Part shown: positions 1 through 7,938 of the stretch, in pieces | Layout: every line of letters begins with the position of its first letter | Numbering within the stretch: the stretch's first letter is position 1 | Assembly: GCA_040752005.1 (NCBI GenBank) | Contig: JBFMFX010000005.1 | Coordinates: forward strand, 98,148 to 162,147 | Origin: RBG-16-66-20 sp040752005 | Lineage (GTDB): Bacteria > Pseudomonadota > Gammaproteobacteria > Burkholderiales > SG8-39 | Direction of reading: 5' to 3' | Length of the DNA stretch: 64,000 nucleotides | Translations under genes and position numbers: made by a program | Notes under the pieces: generated by a model | What the model was told of the DNA's origin: nothing | Databases searched by the model: none | Seen by the model: only the letters and a program-made list of their open reading frames with translations

Positions 1-50
1 GCGGCGCGCAGCACGAGCGCCGCCCAGGGTGCAGTGCGGGGATCAATCAT
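1..50 (-). CDS. DoxX-like membrane protein, N-terminal fragment
   Basis: Only the first 16 codons are inside the window; the rest lies off the left edge. The start is supported by a strong Shine-Dalgarno, AAAGGAGG on the minus strand, a few bases before ATG. The visible peptide MIDPRTAPWAALVLRA resembles the beginning of DoxX-family four-helix membrane proteins, but that is recognition from 16 residues only. It diverges from the LysR gene across about 108 bp, the usual layout for a LysR regulator and its target. Another small membrane protein is possible. Confidence 0.4.
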   Translation of the reverse strand, partial: MIDPRTAPWAALVLRA

Positions 51-158
51 GGAATGCCTCCTTTCGGTGGGTAGAAGGCGCGCACTTTGATACTTCTTGC
101 GATCGGGATAAAGTCCAAAATTCGGGAAAGTTTCTTGCTGAAAGAGGGATAAAAGTTC
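51..158. promoter_or_regulatory. divergent promoter region, LysR / DoxX-like gene
   Basis: This gap is clearly richer in A and T than the sequence around it, with stretches such as ATAAAG and GGGATAAAAG. It separates two genes read in opposite directions, so it should hold both promoters and the LysR operator. I could not fix a convincing T-N11-A LysR box or a -35/-10 pair by eye. Confidence 0.35.
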
Positions 159-1058
159 TTGGACCGGCTGCGCGTCATGACGGTGTTCGCCAAGGTGGTG
201 GAGCAGGGCAGCTTCGCCCGCGCCGCCGAACGGCTCGGCATCTCCACTTCCGCCTGCTCGCGGCAGGTGGCCGAACTGGAAGCGCATTTAGGGACACGGC
301 TGCTTCAGCGCACCACGCGCCGGCTGTCGCTCACCGAGAGCGGCCGCGAGTACTACGAGCGCTGTGTGCAGTTGCTCGCCGATCTGGAGGAGGCCGAGCA
401 GGCGGCGGCGGAGAGCGCGGCGCGGCTGCGCGGCACGATCCGGCTCACGACGGCGATCCATTTCGGCGTACGCCACGTCGCGCCCGCGATCGTCGCCTTC
501 CGCGAGCAGCATCCCGAGGTGCGTTTCGACGTTTCGCTCTCGGACCGCGTGGTGGATCTGGTCGAGGAGGGCTATGACCTCGCGGTGCGGATCGGCTCGA
601 CCGGCGGCGAGAACGTGGTGGCGCGAAAGCTCGGAGAAGCGCGGCTCGTCGCCTGCGCCTCGCCCGCGTACCTCGCCGCGCGCGGCGCGCCGAAGAGGCC
701 AGAGGACCTGGCGCGGCACGAGTGCCTGATGTACGAATACCTGCCGGTGCGCGGACTGTGGCCATTCCGCGATCGCGACGGCCGCGACCGCTCGGTGCGC
801 GTCTCGGGGCCGCTGCGCTCGAACAACGGCGATCTTCTCGCTGCCGCGGCGGTCGCCGGCGCGGGCATCGTATTGGAGCCCGATTTCATCGTCGGCGCGG
901 AGCTGAAGGCGGGGCGTCTCGTTCCGGTGCTCGCCGGCTATGCGACGCCCGCGAGCCCGATCTACGCGGTCTATCCCAGCCGACGCTACCTCAGCACGAA
1001 GGTGCGCGCATTGGTGGACTTTCTCGCCCGGCGGTTCGAGAACGCGCGCTGGGCGTGA
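159..1058 (+). CDS. LysR-family transcriptional regulator
   Basis: A 299-residue regulator of normal LysR length. Residues 1-60 form the winged helix-turn-helix (FAKVVEQGSFARAAERLGIS, then SRQVAELEAHLGTRLLQRTTR), and residues about 90-295 are the two-lobed effector-binding domain. I chose the TTG start because MDRLRVMTVFAKV matches the family's N-terminus and AGAGGG sits about 10 bases upstream; the ATG six codons later would cut into the first helix. It diverges from a probable DoxX-like gene, which it may regulate. The effector cannot be told from sequence. It belongs to the large group resembling AaeR/DsdC-type regulators of unknown ligand. Confidence 0.93.
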   Translation: MDRLRVMTVFAKVVEQGSFARAAERLGISTSACSRQVAELEAHLGTRLLQRTTRRLSLTESGREYYERCVQLLADLEEAEQAAAESAARLRGTIRLTTAIHFGVRHVAPAIVAFREQHPEVRFDVSLSDRVVDLVEEGYDLAVRIGSTGGENVVARKLGEARLVACASPAYLAARGAPKRPEDLARHECLMYEYLPVRGLWPFRDRDGRDRSVRVSGPLRSNNGDLLAAAAVAGAGIVLEPDFIVGAELKAGRLVPVLAGYATPASPIYAVYPSRRYLSTKVRALVDFLARRFENARWA

Positions 1059-1060
1059 CC

Positions 1061-1236
1061 CGTTCGAACTCCATCCGAGCGAGCCACGCCCCCTCGGGCT
1101 GCCGGCGTGCTTCCAAGCCGAAGCGGCGCCGCAACCGCAGCGCGATTGCGTTCTCCTGCAGCACGTCGCCGTGAATGCGGGTGACGCCCGCATCGCGGGC
1201 ATGCGCGAGCAACCGCGCGAGAAGCGCGGTTGTGTT
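1061..1236 (-). pseudogene. remnant of a GNAT acetyltransferase C-terminus
   Basis: Read on the minus strand, this stretch gives LLARLLAHARDAGVTRIHGD followed by VLQENAIALRLRRRFGLEA. That resembles the last part of a GNAT fold, where an acetyl-CoA helix is followed by a strand and the pattern GDVLxEN...ARRxGF. No start codon, N-terminal half or ribosome site goes with it, and the preceding codons match nothing I recognise. It looks like the surviving tail of a deleted gene between the LysR and flavoprotein genes. A chance resemblance cannot be excluded. Confidence 0.4.
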
Positions 1237-1418
1237 TGCAACAGCGCAGTGCCGCGCTCGTGAGGAATTCTTGTCCGCGCGTGCCGCGTCGAGCAGCGGC
1301 AAATCGGCGCGCGCAGCCGGCCGCAGCGAAGTGCAGGCGTTCGCGAGCTGGCTTGAGAAAGAAAGCGCGAGGGATGCGGCCGAGGCCGGCCTCCCGCCCG
1401 CGGCGCGAGCGGCCGACG
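1237..1418. other. gap with no recognisable feature
   Basis: Together with the GNAT-like remnant this fills the 360 bp between the convergent LysR and flavoprotein genes. I see no reading frame with a start site, no hairpin followed by T residues and no repeat in this part. Confidence 0.4.
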
Positions 1419-2903
1419 CTACGCCCGCGCCGCGACCGCGGCGCTCGCGCCGGCGATCCGCCCGAACACCGCGCCGTTCGTGAGGCCGGTGCCGCCGGGA
1501 TAGTTGAACCAGAAGATTCCGCCGACCAGCTCGCCCGCGGCATACAGGCCCGGTATCGGCGGCCCGTCGGTGGACAGCACCTGCGCGTCGGTATTGATCC
1601 TCAGCCCGCCGAAGGTGAACGTGATGCCGCAGGTGACGGCGTACGCTTCGAAGGGCGGTGTGTCTATCGTGTTCGCCCAGTTGGATTTGTTGATCGCCAG
1701 ACCCGTCGTGCAGCGCCCATCCTTGACGTTCGGGTTGAACGGGATGTCGGTGCGCACCGCGGCGTTGTAGCGGCGGATCTCCTCCAGCGCCGCGGCGCCG
1801 TTGGTGTCCTCCAGCTTGGCGCACAGCTCTTCCAGCGTGTTGCCGACCCGCTTCGTCACCTGGCGGATGCGGTATTCGTCGCGAAGCTGCGCCTTCACCT
1901 TGGCGTCGAAGATCTGCCAGGCGAACTGGCGCGGCTGGGCGAGGATGACGCGCCCGTATTTCGCGTAGGTGTAATTGCGGAAATCCGCGCCCTCGTCGAG
2001 AAAACGCTTGCCCTCGGCGTTGAGGTAGATGCCCCACGGGTAGGAGTGCTTCTGGAACTGGTCGCCGACGGCGAGATCGCCGAACTCCGGGGCGTTCCTG
2101 TCCCACGCCACCGCGTGGCAGCCGGACCAGTTGCCGGCGGGGGCGGCGCCGGCTTCCAGCGCCATGCGGATCGCGTCGCCGGTGTTGAACCGCGTGCCGC
2201 GCACCTTGGCCAGTTCCCAGTTGGGCCCGAGATAGCGCGCGCGCCATTCCGGATTCGCCTGAAAGCCGCCTGCGGCGAGCACCACGGCGCCGGCGCGCAC
2301 CTCGATCGTGCGGCCGTCCTTCTTCAGGCGCACACCCTTCACGCCGTCGTCGTCGGTCATGAGACCGGTCGCGCGCGCCGAGTACCAGATCTCGACGCCT
2401 TCGCGCCGCGCGATCGCCGTGAGCGAATCCACCAGCCCCGGCCCGCCGCCGACCGCCTCGACCGTCAGTCCGCCCCAGAACTGGAATCTGCCGCCGATAT
2501 TGAACGCCTGCCGGCCCCACGCGGCGGTGAAGCGCACGCCTTTTTCGCGCATCCAGACGAGCGTCGGCAGGCTGCGCCGCACCAGCACCTCGGTGAGGTC
2601 CGGGTCGCAGCGGTCCTCGGTCACGCGCGCCATGTCGTCGAAGAACTGCTCCTCGGTGTAGGTGCCGAAGTCGGTGCGCGCGATCTCGTCTTCGGAGAGG
2701 TCCGGAATGAGCTTTTTCAGGTCCTCGACGCCGTTGTAGGCGACGCGCATCAGCCCGGCGGTGAAGCGCGAATTGCCGCCGGATTCTTCCTCGCTCGCGC
2801 GCTCCAGCACCAGCACGCTCGCCCCTTTTTCGCGCGCGGCGAGCGCCGCGCACAGGGCGGCGTTGCCCGCGCCCACGATCACCACGTCATAACGGTTGGT
2901 CAT
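1419..2903 (-). CDS. tcuA: FAD-dependent tricarballylate dehydrogenase-like flavoprotein
   Basis: A 494-residue flavoprotein of the succinate dehydrogenase/fumarate reductase flavoprotein family. The N-terminus has the FAD Rossmann motif (VVIVGAGNAALCAALAARE, residues about 6-24) and an acidic strand end (VLVLERA). The C-terminus has the second FAD-contact region GLYAAGELVGGIFWFNYPGG. Overall it reads like TcuA, which oxidises tricarballylate to cis-aconitate. The ATG chosen lies directly before MTNRYDVV; the upstream in-frame sequence is low-complexity and not family-like. No TcuB-like iron-sulfur/membrane partner for reoxidising the flavin is visible nearby. The next genes in the cluster are an MmgE/PrpD protein and a Bug binding protein, which fits tricarboxylate use. 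The substrate is inferred. Confidence 0.72.
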   Translation of the reverse strand: MTNRYDVVIVGAGNAALCAALAAREKGASVLVLERASEEESGGNSRFTAGLMRVAYNGVEDLKKLIPDLSEDEIARTDFGTYTEEQFFDDMARVTEDRCDPDLTEVLVRRSLPTLVWMREKGVRFTAAWGRQAFNIGGRFQFWGGLTVEAVGGGPGLVDSLTAIARREGVEIWYSARATGLMTDDDGVKGVRLKKDGRTIEVRAGAVVLAAGGFQANPEWRARYLGPNWELAKVRGTRFNTGDAIRMALEAGAAPAGNWSGCHAVAWDRNAPEFGDLAVGDQFQKHSYPWGIYLNAEGKRFLDEGADFRNYTYAKYGRVILAQPRQFAWQIFDAKVKAQLRDEYRIRQVTKRVGNTLEELCAKLEDTNGAAALEEIRRYNAAVRTDIPFNPNVKDGRCTTGLAINKSNWANTIDTPPFEAYAVTCGITFTFGGLRINTDAQVLSTDGPPIPGLYAAGELVGGIFWFNYPGGTGLTNGAVFGRIAGASAAVAARA

Positions 2904-2952
2904 CTGCGTTCCTGGCTTACTGGGTGGTCGGATGCGGCTGCGGCCGTGTGGC

Positions 2953-4287
2953 TCACGGCCGCAGCGAAGATTCTTCGTCCAGCCGCCACAGCCGCGCAAG
3001 GAGCGCCGCGGCGCCCTCGCCGCCGAGCACCGGCGAGACGAGCTCGAGAAACTTGTCCTCAAGCTGCGCGTCGCTGAGCGGCTGCTCCGGATCGCCGACG
3101 CGAGTCGGCTGAAGGTGCTCCGCGCGGCGCCCGTCGGCGGTCTCGATCGCCACGCGCGCCGCGCGCTGCGCGGGGAAGGCGCGGTCGAGCCCGGGATCCA
3201 CCGCGATCTCTATCCGTTGCATCAGCGCGCGCGTCGCGGGATCGGCGAGCCGCTCGGGCGCGAAGGCCGCAAGGCGCACGCGGCCGTGCGCGAGCGCGTG
3301 CGCCACCACGTAGCGCAGCGAAAAGCGCGCCTCGGCACTCGTGCGCGGCGCCTCGTGTCCGGCCACCTCCAGCGCGGCGCGGTAGGTCGCCACGCGCACG
3401 CGCGCGATGTCGCGCGCGGCAAGCCCCATGCGCTCCTTCAGCGCGAGCGCACCGTCAATCGCCGCAAACGCATGGCCGCAGCAGGCGTGGTTCTTGAAGG
3501 TGATGCGCGCGATGTGGTGATCGCTTCCGAGCGTGGCAAGCGCCGGCTCCCAGTCGGGGGCGTCGCTCATCGCGCGGCCGAATCCCGCTTCGCCTTCAAG
3601 CACGTCGAGCGCACCGGTTGCGCCCTCGCGCGCGGCGAGCGCCGCCGTCACCCCGGCTTCGGCGGCGCGGCCGGCGTGCAGCGGCTTGGACGTCGAGTCG
3701 CCGCGAAACGCCTGCTGCAGTCCGGCGGCGAGCGTCGCCGCGGTCGCAAGCGCGTGCGCGAAGCGCTGCCCGTCCAGGCCGAGGATCTCCGCCGCCGCGG
3801 CGCAGGCGCCGAAGCAGCCGATCGTCCCGGTCGAATGCCAGTAGCGGTAATGCGCGCGGCCCATCGCGGCGGCGATGCGCGTCGAGATCTCGTAGCCGGC
3901 GACCACCGCACGGAGAAAGTCGAGCCCGGAGGCGCCGAGCGCCTGGGCGAGGGCGAGCGCTGCGGGAATGGTCGGCGCCCCCGGGTGATAAATGCCCTCG
4001 CGGTAGATGTCGTCCACTTCGAGCGCGTGCGCGGCGGTGCCGTTGATGAGCGCCGCGGCGCGCACCGGTGCGCGGCGCCCGAGCGCAAGGCGTGCGCCGC
4101 CATGGTCGAGCTCCTCGGCGAGCGCGCGCTCGACGAGCTGCGCCGGCGCGGCGCGCGCGCCGGCGACCATCGCCGCATGCAGGTCAATCACCGCGCGCTT
4201 GGCGTGATGCAGCACGCCGCCCGCAAGCGGCTCGCGGCGCTGGCGCACCGCCCAGTCGGCGAAGCGCTCGACGACGCCCCCGTTCAT
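2953..4287 (-). CDS. MmgE/PrpD family protein
   Basis: A 444-residue member of the MmgE/PrpD family, which includes 2-methylcitrate dehydratase, cis-aconitate decarboxylase and iminodisuccinate epimerase. The helical N-terminal domain begins with VERFADWAVRQRREPLAGGV and AKRAVIDLHAAMVAGARAAP. Further in are the family-like stretches GTAAHALEVDDIYREGIYHP and RAHYRYWHSTGTIGCFGA. The C-terminal third is the smaller alpha/beta lid. It lies 49 bp upstream of the TcuA-like gene on the same strand and downstream of a Bug binding protein, so it probably works on the same tricarboxylate. Sequence alone does not separate dehydratase, decarboxylase and epimerase activities. Confidence 0.82.
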   Translation of the reverse strand: MNGGVVERFADWAVRQRREPLAGGVLHHAKRAVIDLHAAMVAGARAAPAQLVERALAEELDHGGARLALGRRAPVRAAALINGTAAHALEVDDIYREGIYHPGAPTIPAALALAQALGASGLDFLRAVVAGYEISTRIAAAMGRAHYRYWHSTGTIGCFGACAAAAEILGLDGQRFAHALATAATLAAGLQQAFRGDSTSKPLHAGRAAEAGVTAALAAREGATGALDVLEGEAGFGRAMSDAPDWEPALATLGSDHHIARITFKNHACCGHAFAAIDGALALKERMGLAARDIARVRVATYRAALEVAGHEAPRTSAEARFSLRYVVAHALAHGRVRLAAFAPERLADPATRALMQRIEIAVDPGLDRAFPAQRAARVAIETADGRRAEHLQPTRVGDPEQPLSDAQLEDKFLELVSPVLGGEGAAALLARLWRLDEESSLRP

Positions 4288-4333
4288 CGCTCGGGCGCGC
4301 CGCGAGCGGCGCGCACCCGGTGCCCGGCCATCC

Positions 4334-5299
4334 TCAGTTCGCCCGGATGCCGGCCTTTCGCACCACTTCGCTCCAGCGCGCCTGCTCGCGGGCGATGAAG
4401 TCGGCGTACTCCTTCGGCGTCGAGCCGACGGCTTCGGCGTTGTCCACCGCGAGCCGCTCGGCCACCGCCGGTTGGCGCGCGGCGTGCGCCGCGGCGTCCG
4501 CCAGGCGCCGGATGATCTCGGCGGGAACCTTCGCCGGTGCGTTCAGGCCGTACCACTGCGTCGTCTCGAATCCGGGGTAGCCCTGCTCGGCCACGGTCGG
4601 CACGTCGGGAAGGATCGGCAGGCGGCTCGCGCCACCGACCGCGATCACGCGCAGCTTGCCGGCCTTGACGTGCGGCAGCAGTGGCGGCGTTCCGGCCGCG
4701 GTGGCGTGCGTGCGCCCGGCAAGCAGGTCCACCAGGTTCGGCCCGGTCCCCTTGTAAGGAACATGCACCAGGTCAATGCCGGCAGTCAGTTTGAGATATT
4801 CCATCGCCAGGTGCCCGGCCGATCCGTTGCCCGCGGAGCCGTAGTAGAGCTTGCCGGGGTTCTTCTTCGCCAGCGCGACGAACTCGCGCAGGTCCTTCGC
4901 GGGCACGTCCGCCGGGACGACGAAGATCGACGGCACCTTGGCGAGCAGCGACACCGCGGCGAAATCGCGATTGGTGTCGAACGGCAGGCTCTCGTACATG
5001 AAAGGATTGACCGCGAGCGAGCCGATGTGTCCGATGATCAGCGTGTAGCCGTCGGGCTCCGCGCGCGCCACGTCCTGCATCGCGAGGTTGCCGCCACCGC
5101 CGCCCTTGTTCTCGATCACGAACGTCTGACCGAGCGTCTTCTCCATCTCGGCGGCGAAGGCGCGCGCGATGATGCTGCTCGTGCCGCCGGGGGCAAAGGG
5201 CACCACCAGCCGGATCGGCTTGGCGGGCCAGCCCTGCGCATGGACGTGCACGGGCAAGGTCACGAACACGGTGAGCGCGGCGGCAAGCCATCGAATCAT
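4334..5299 (-). CDS. Bug/TctC-type tripartite tricarboxylate transporter substrate-binding protein
   Basis: A 321-residue periplasmic binding protein. MIRWLAAALTVFVTLPVHVHA is a Sec signal peptide, probably cleaved after the final Ala. The mature start KPIRLVVPFAPGGTSSIIAR is the Bug-family signature that forms the ligand cavity, and VENKGGGGGNLAMQDVARA follows it. The ATG directly before the signal peptide was chosen; a longer upstream frame has no signal-peptide character. It sits between the MmgE/PrpD and ThDP-enzyme genes, all on one strand. No TctA or TctB permease gene is nearby, so it must share a permease encoded elsewhere or act as a sensor, as many Bug proteins do. Ligand unknown, probably a carboxylate. 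Confidence 0.9.
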   Translation of the reverse strand: MIRWLAAALTVFVTLPVHVHAQGWPAKPIRLVVPFAPGGTSSIIARAFAAEMEKTLGQTFVIENKGGGGGNLAMQDVARAEPDGYTLIIGHIGSLAVNPFMYESLPFDTNRDFAAVSLLAKVPSIFVVPADVPAKDLREFVALAKKNPGKLYYGSAGNGSAGHLAMEYLKLTAGIDLVHVPYKGTGPNLVDLLAGRTHATAAGTPPLLPHVKAGKLRVIAVGGASRLPILPDVPTVAEQGYPGFETTQWYGLNAPAKVPAEIIRRLADAAAHAARQPAVAERLAVDNAEAVGSTPKEYADFIAREQARWSEVVRKAGIRAN

Positions 5300-5312
5300 G
5301 CGGATTCTCCCG

Positions 5313-6920
5313 TCAGAAATGCGAGCGATACTGTGAAGGGTCAATGCGCGCGCCGAGGACGAGCGGCCGGTCCTTCGGCCGCCGGCCCGCGAGCAGGCGC
5401 TCGAGCGCGCCGATATCGTCCACCATCGCGCCCTCGCAGTCCATCGCGCGCGCAAGGCCGGCGATGTCGGTGGGGTCCATGCGCGTGCCCCAACCGGGGT
5501 AGCCGCGCTGCGTCTGCTTGATCTCGATGCGGTTGAGACTGTCGTCGCAGAACACCACCACCAGCGGGTCGAGCCCGAGGCTCGCCGCAAGGCGCAGCTC
5601 GCCCTGCACCATCGCCAGCCCTCCGTCGCCGGTGAAGCAGACCACCGGGCGCTCGGGATGGAGAAGCTTGGCGACGACCGCCGCCGGAAGCGCGTAGCCC
5701 ATTGAGGAAAGGCCGTTGGTCATCAGCACCGAGCGCGGCGCATAGGCGCGCCAGCCCTGGCCGACGAGCAGCTTGTGAGAGCCGACGTCGGCCGTGGCGA
5801 TCGTCTCGCGCGGAAGCGCCTCGCGCACCGCGTCCACCACGTCGGTCGGGTTGAGCCGGCCCGCGACACGGCCATCGTAATACGCCGCCCGCAGCCGCTC
5901 GCGATGCTCGCGCACCTCGCGCTCGGCCCACTTCGGCTCGCCTTTCCAGCCCTCGGCAAGCGCCGCGAGGATCGCGCCGAGGTCGCCGACGATTTCCGCC
6001 TCCGCCGGGATGACCTGATCGGTGTTCGGCGTCGCATCCATGTGGATCGCAGGCACCGCGAGCTGCCAGGGCTTGATGAGCTCGACGGCGTCGAACCCGG
6101 CCAGGAGCAGCAAGTCGCAGTCTTTCAGAAAATCCCACATCAGCCGGTTGCAGGCCATGTCGAGGGTACCCGCGTACCAGGGATGGTCGTCGGCGATGAC
6201 GCCCTTCGCCATCGGCGCGACGATCACCGGCAGCCCCGCCGTCTCGGCGAACTTCGCGAGCGCCGCGTGCGCGTTCGCCCGCTGCGCGGCGGTGCCCGCG
6301 AGCACCATCGGCCGGCGCGCGCGCGCAAGGCGCCCGAACACGTCGGCCGACGCGGCGTCGGCGGCGTACACGAGCGGCGCGCCGGCGACCGGCGCCAGCG
6401 GCGGAAGACGAACGGCCGCGTCCTCGGCCGGCGCGCCGATGACGTCGGCGTGCGTCGTGAGGTGCACCGGGCCGGGGCGTTCGGCGGCGGCGATGCGCAG
6501 CGCCCGGCGCATCACCGCGCCGGCGTTCTCCGGCAGCACGTGCGTCGCCCATTTCGCGACCGGCGCGAACAGGCGGGTGTGATCGAGCACCTGGTGGGTG
6601 AAGGTCTGCTCGCGCCGCCGCTCGATCTGGCCGGAGATCGCAAGCAGCGGCACCTTGTCGAGAAAGGCGTTCGCCACCGCGTTCACCAGGTTCGAAGAGC
6701 CGGGCCCGAGCGTGGACATGCACGCGCCGGGCCGGCCGGTGAGAAAACCATACGCTTCGGCCATCAGCCCGGCGGTGCCCTCGCGCCGCGCGAGCACGAA
6801 CTGCATGCCGGCGCGCCGCGCCGCCTCCATCAGCTCGACGTTCGGATCGCCCGGATAGCCGAACAGGTGCCGCACGCCGGCTGCGCGCAGGTACTCGACG
6901 ATCACCGTGGCGACGTTCAT
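5313..6920 (-). CDS. thiamine diphosphate-dependent enzyme, acetolactate synthase-like
   Basis: A 535-residue three-domain ThDP enzyme. The PYR domain starts MNVATVIVEYLRAAGVRHLF and contains the cofactor-activating Glu region (ARREGTAGLMAEAYGFLTG). A central Rossmann-like domain follows. The PP domain has the ThDP/Mg2+ motif GDGGLAMVQGELRLAASLGL ending in DDSLNRIEIKQ. Members include acetolactate synthase, sulfoacetaldehyde acetyltransferase, benzoylformate decarboxylase and oxalyl-CoA decarboxylase; I cannot place it more finely. It is only 13 bp upstream of the Bug gene and probably leads the cluster with the MmgE/PrpD and TcuA-like genes. It diverges from an amidohydrolase. Confidence 0.85.
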   Translation of the reverse strand: MNVATVIVEYLRAAGVRHLFGYPGDPNVELMEAARRAGMQFVLARREGTAGLMAEAYGFLTGRPGACMSTLGPGSSNLVNAVANAFLDKVPLLAISGQIERRREQTFTHQVLDHTRLFAPVAKWATHVLPENAGAVMRRALRIAAAERPGPVHLTTHADVIGAPAEDAAVRLPPLAPVAGAPLVYAADAASADVFGRLARARRPMVLAGTAAQRANAHAALAKFAETAGLPVIVAPMAKGVIADDHPWYAGTLDMACNRLMWDFLKDCDLLLLAGFDAVELIKPWQLAVPAIHMDATPNTDQVIPAEAEIVGDLGAILAALAEGWKGEPKWAEREVREHRERLRAAYYDGRVAGRLNPTDVVDAVREALPRETIATADVGSHKLLVGQGWRAYAPRSVLMTNGLSSMGYALPAAVVAKLLHPERPVVCFTGDGGLAMVQGELRLAASLGLDPLVVVFCDDSLNRIEIKQTQRGYPGWGTRMDPTDIAGLARAMDCEGAMVDDIGALERLLAGRRPKDRPLVLGARIDPSQYRSHF

Positions 6921-7007
6921 CGCGCGCAATTGTGCCAGCGTTGGCGGGGGTGCACGGCACGAGGTTCGCGGCTCGCCGCAGGCCGCCGGGGTGCGCGCGG
7001 TGGTTGC

Positions 7008-7013
7008 TACAAT
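7008..7013 (+). promoter_or_regulatory. -10-like element before the amidohydrolase
   Basis: TACAAT preceded by GTTGC in otherwise GC-rich sequence, 58 bp before the amidohydrolase start. No good -35 box lies 17 bp further upstream, so it would act as an extended -10 promoter. Weak evidence. Confidence 0.3.
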
Positions 7014-7071
7014 CGCGCGGGTCGCCGAAGTCCCCGCCTCGCGCCGGGCGCGACCGTTGCCTCGACCGCGT

Positions 7072-7938
7072 ATGACACCGCTTGCGCCCGACCCAAGGCT
7101 GCGCGCGCCGCACCGCCCGCTACCGGCGGGCACCGTGGACTGCCACGCGCATATCTTCGATCGCTTTGAGCGCTATCGCTTCGCGCCCGGCCGCAGGTAC
7201 ACGCCGCCGCTGTGCGCGCGCGAGCAATGGCTCGCGCTTCACGCCGCGCTCGGGGTGACGCGCGGCGTGCAGGTCAACGGCAGTCCCTACGGCTACGACA
7301 ACTCGATCACACTCGATTTTCTCGCCGAGCACCCGGGGCGCTTCGTCGGCGTGGCGATGATTTCCCCCGACATCCCGGAACCGGAGCTGAGAAGGCTCGA
7401 TGCGGCCGGCTTTCGCGCCGCGCGCCTGATGGACCAGTTTCCGTCGGGTGCGACCAGCGCCGATCTCGAGGCGATCGCCCGCCGCATCGCGCCGCTCGGC
7501 TGGCATCTGGAGATCAATGTCGCCCGCGGCTCCGACCTGGTGGAACTGGAGCCGCGCCTGCGCCGCGCGCCGGTGCCGCTCGTGCTCGACCACATGGGCC
7601 GGCCGCGCGGGTCGGAGGGAATCGACTCGCCCGGTTTCCGGGTGATCCGGCGGCTGCTTGTCGAGCGCGACGACTGCTGGACCAAGATCTCCAGTTTCTA
7701 CCGGCTCTCGGACGCCGGACCGCCGCATTTCGACGACATGCGCCCGTTCGTGCAGACGCTGCTGCGCGAGCGGCCCGATCGCTGCGTCTGGGGTACCAAC
7801 TGGCCGCACCCGGGCATGCACGCGTACATGCCGAACGACGCCGATCTGCTCGACCTGCTGGAGAGCTGGCTGCCGGGCGACGCGGTGCGCGAGCCGCTCT
7901 TTGCCTCGAACGCGGCGCGGCTGTACCGCCTTTCCTGA
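7072..7938 (+). CDS. amidohydrolase, 2-pyrone-4,6-dicarboxylate lactonase-like
   Basis: A 288-residue TIM-barrel hydrolase of the amidohydrolase_2 / COG3618 group, which includes 2-pyrone-4,6-dicarboxylate lactonase, D-galactarolactone isomerase and 4-sulfomuconolactone hydrolase. The metal-site motif TVDCHAHIFDRF is near residue 20, a central VPLVLDHMGRPRG follows, and RCVWGTNWPHPGMHAY near the C-terminus carries the catalytic Asp/His strand of these lactonases. The ATG chosen begins MTPLAPDPRLRAP; upstream codons in frame are not family-like. It diverges from the ThDP enzyme and converges on a Bug protein. Substrate unknown, probably a lactone or pyrone from aromatic or sugar-acid breakdown. 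Confidence 0.85.
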   Translation: MTPLAPDPRLRAPHRPLPAGTVDCHAHIFDRFERYRFAPGRRYTPPLCAREQWLALHAALGVTRGVQVNGSPYGYDNSITLDFLAEHPGRFVGVAMISPDIPEPELRRLDAAGFRAARLMDQFPSGATSADLEAIARRIAPLGWHLEINVARGSDLVELEPRLRRAPVPLVLDHMGRPRGSEGIDSPGFRVIRRLLVERDDCWTKISSFYRLSDAGPPHFDDMRPFVQTLLRERPDRCVWGTNWPHPGMHAYMPNDADLLDLLESWLPGDAVREPLFASNAARLYRLS

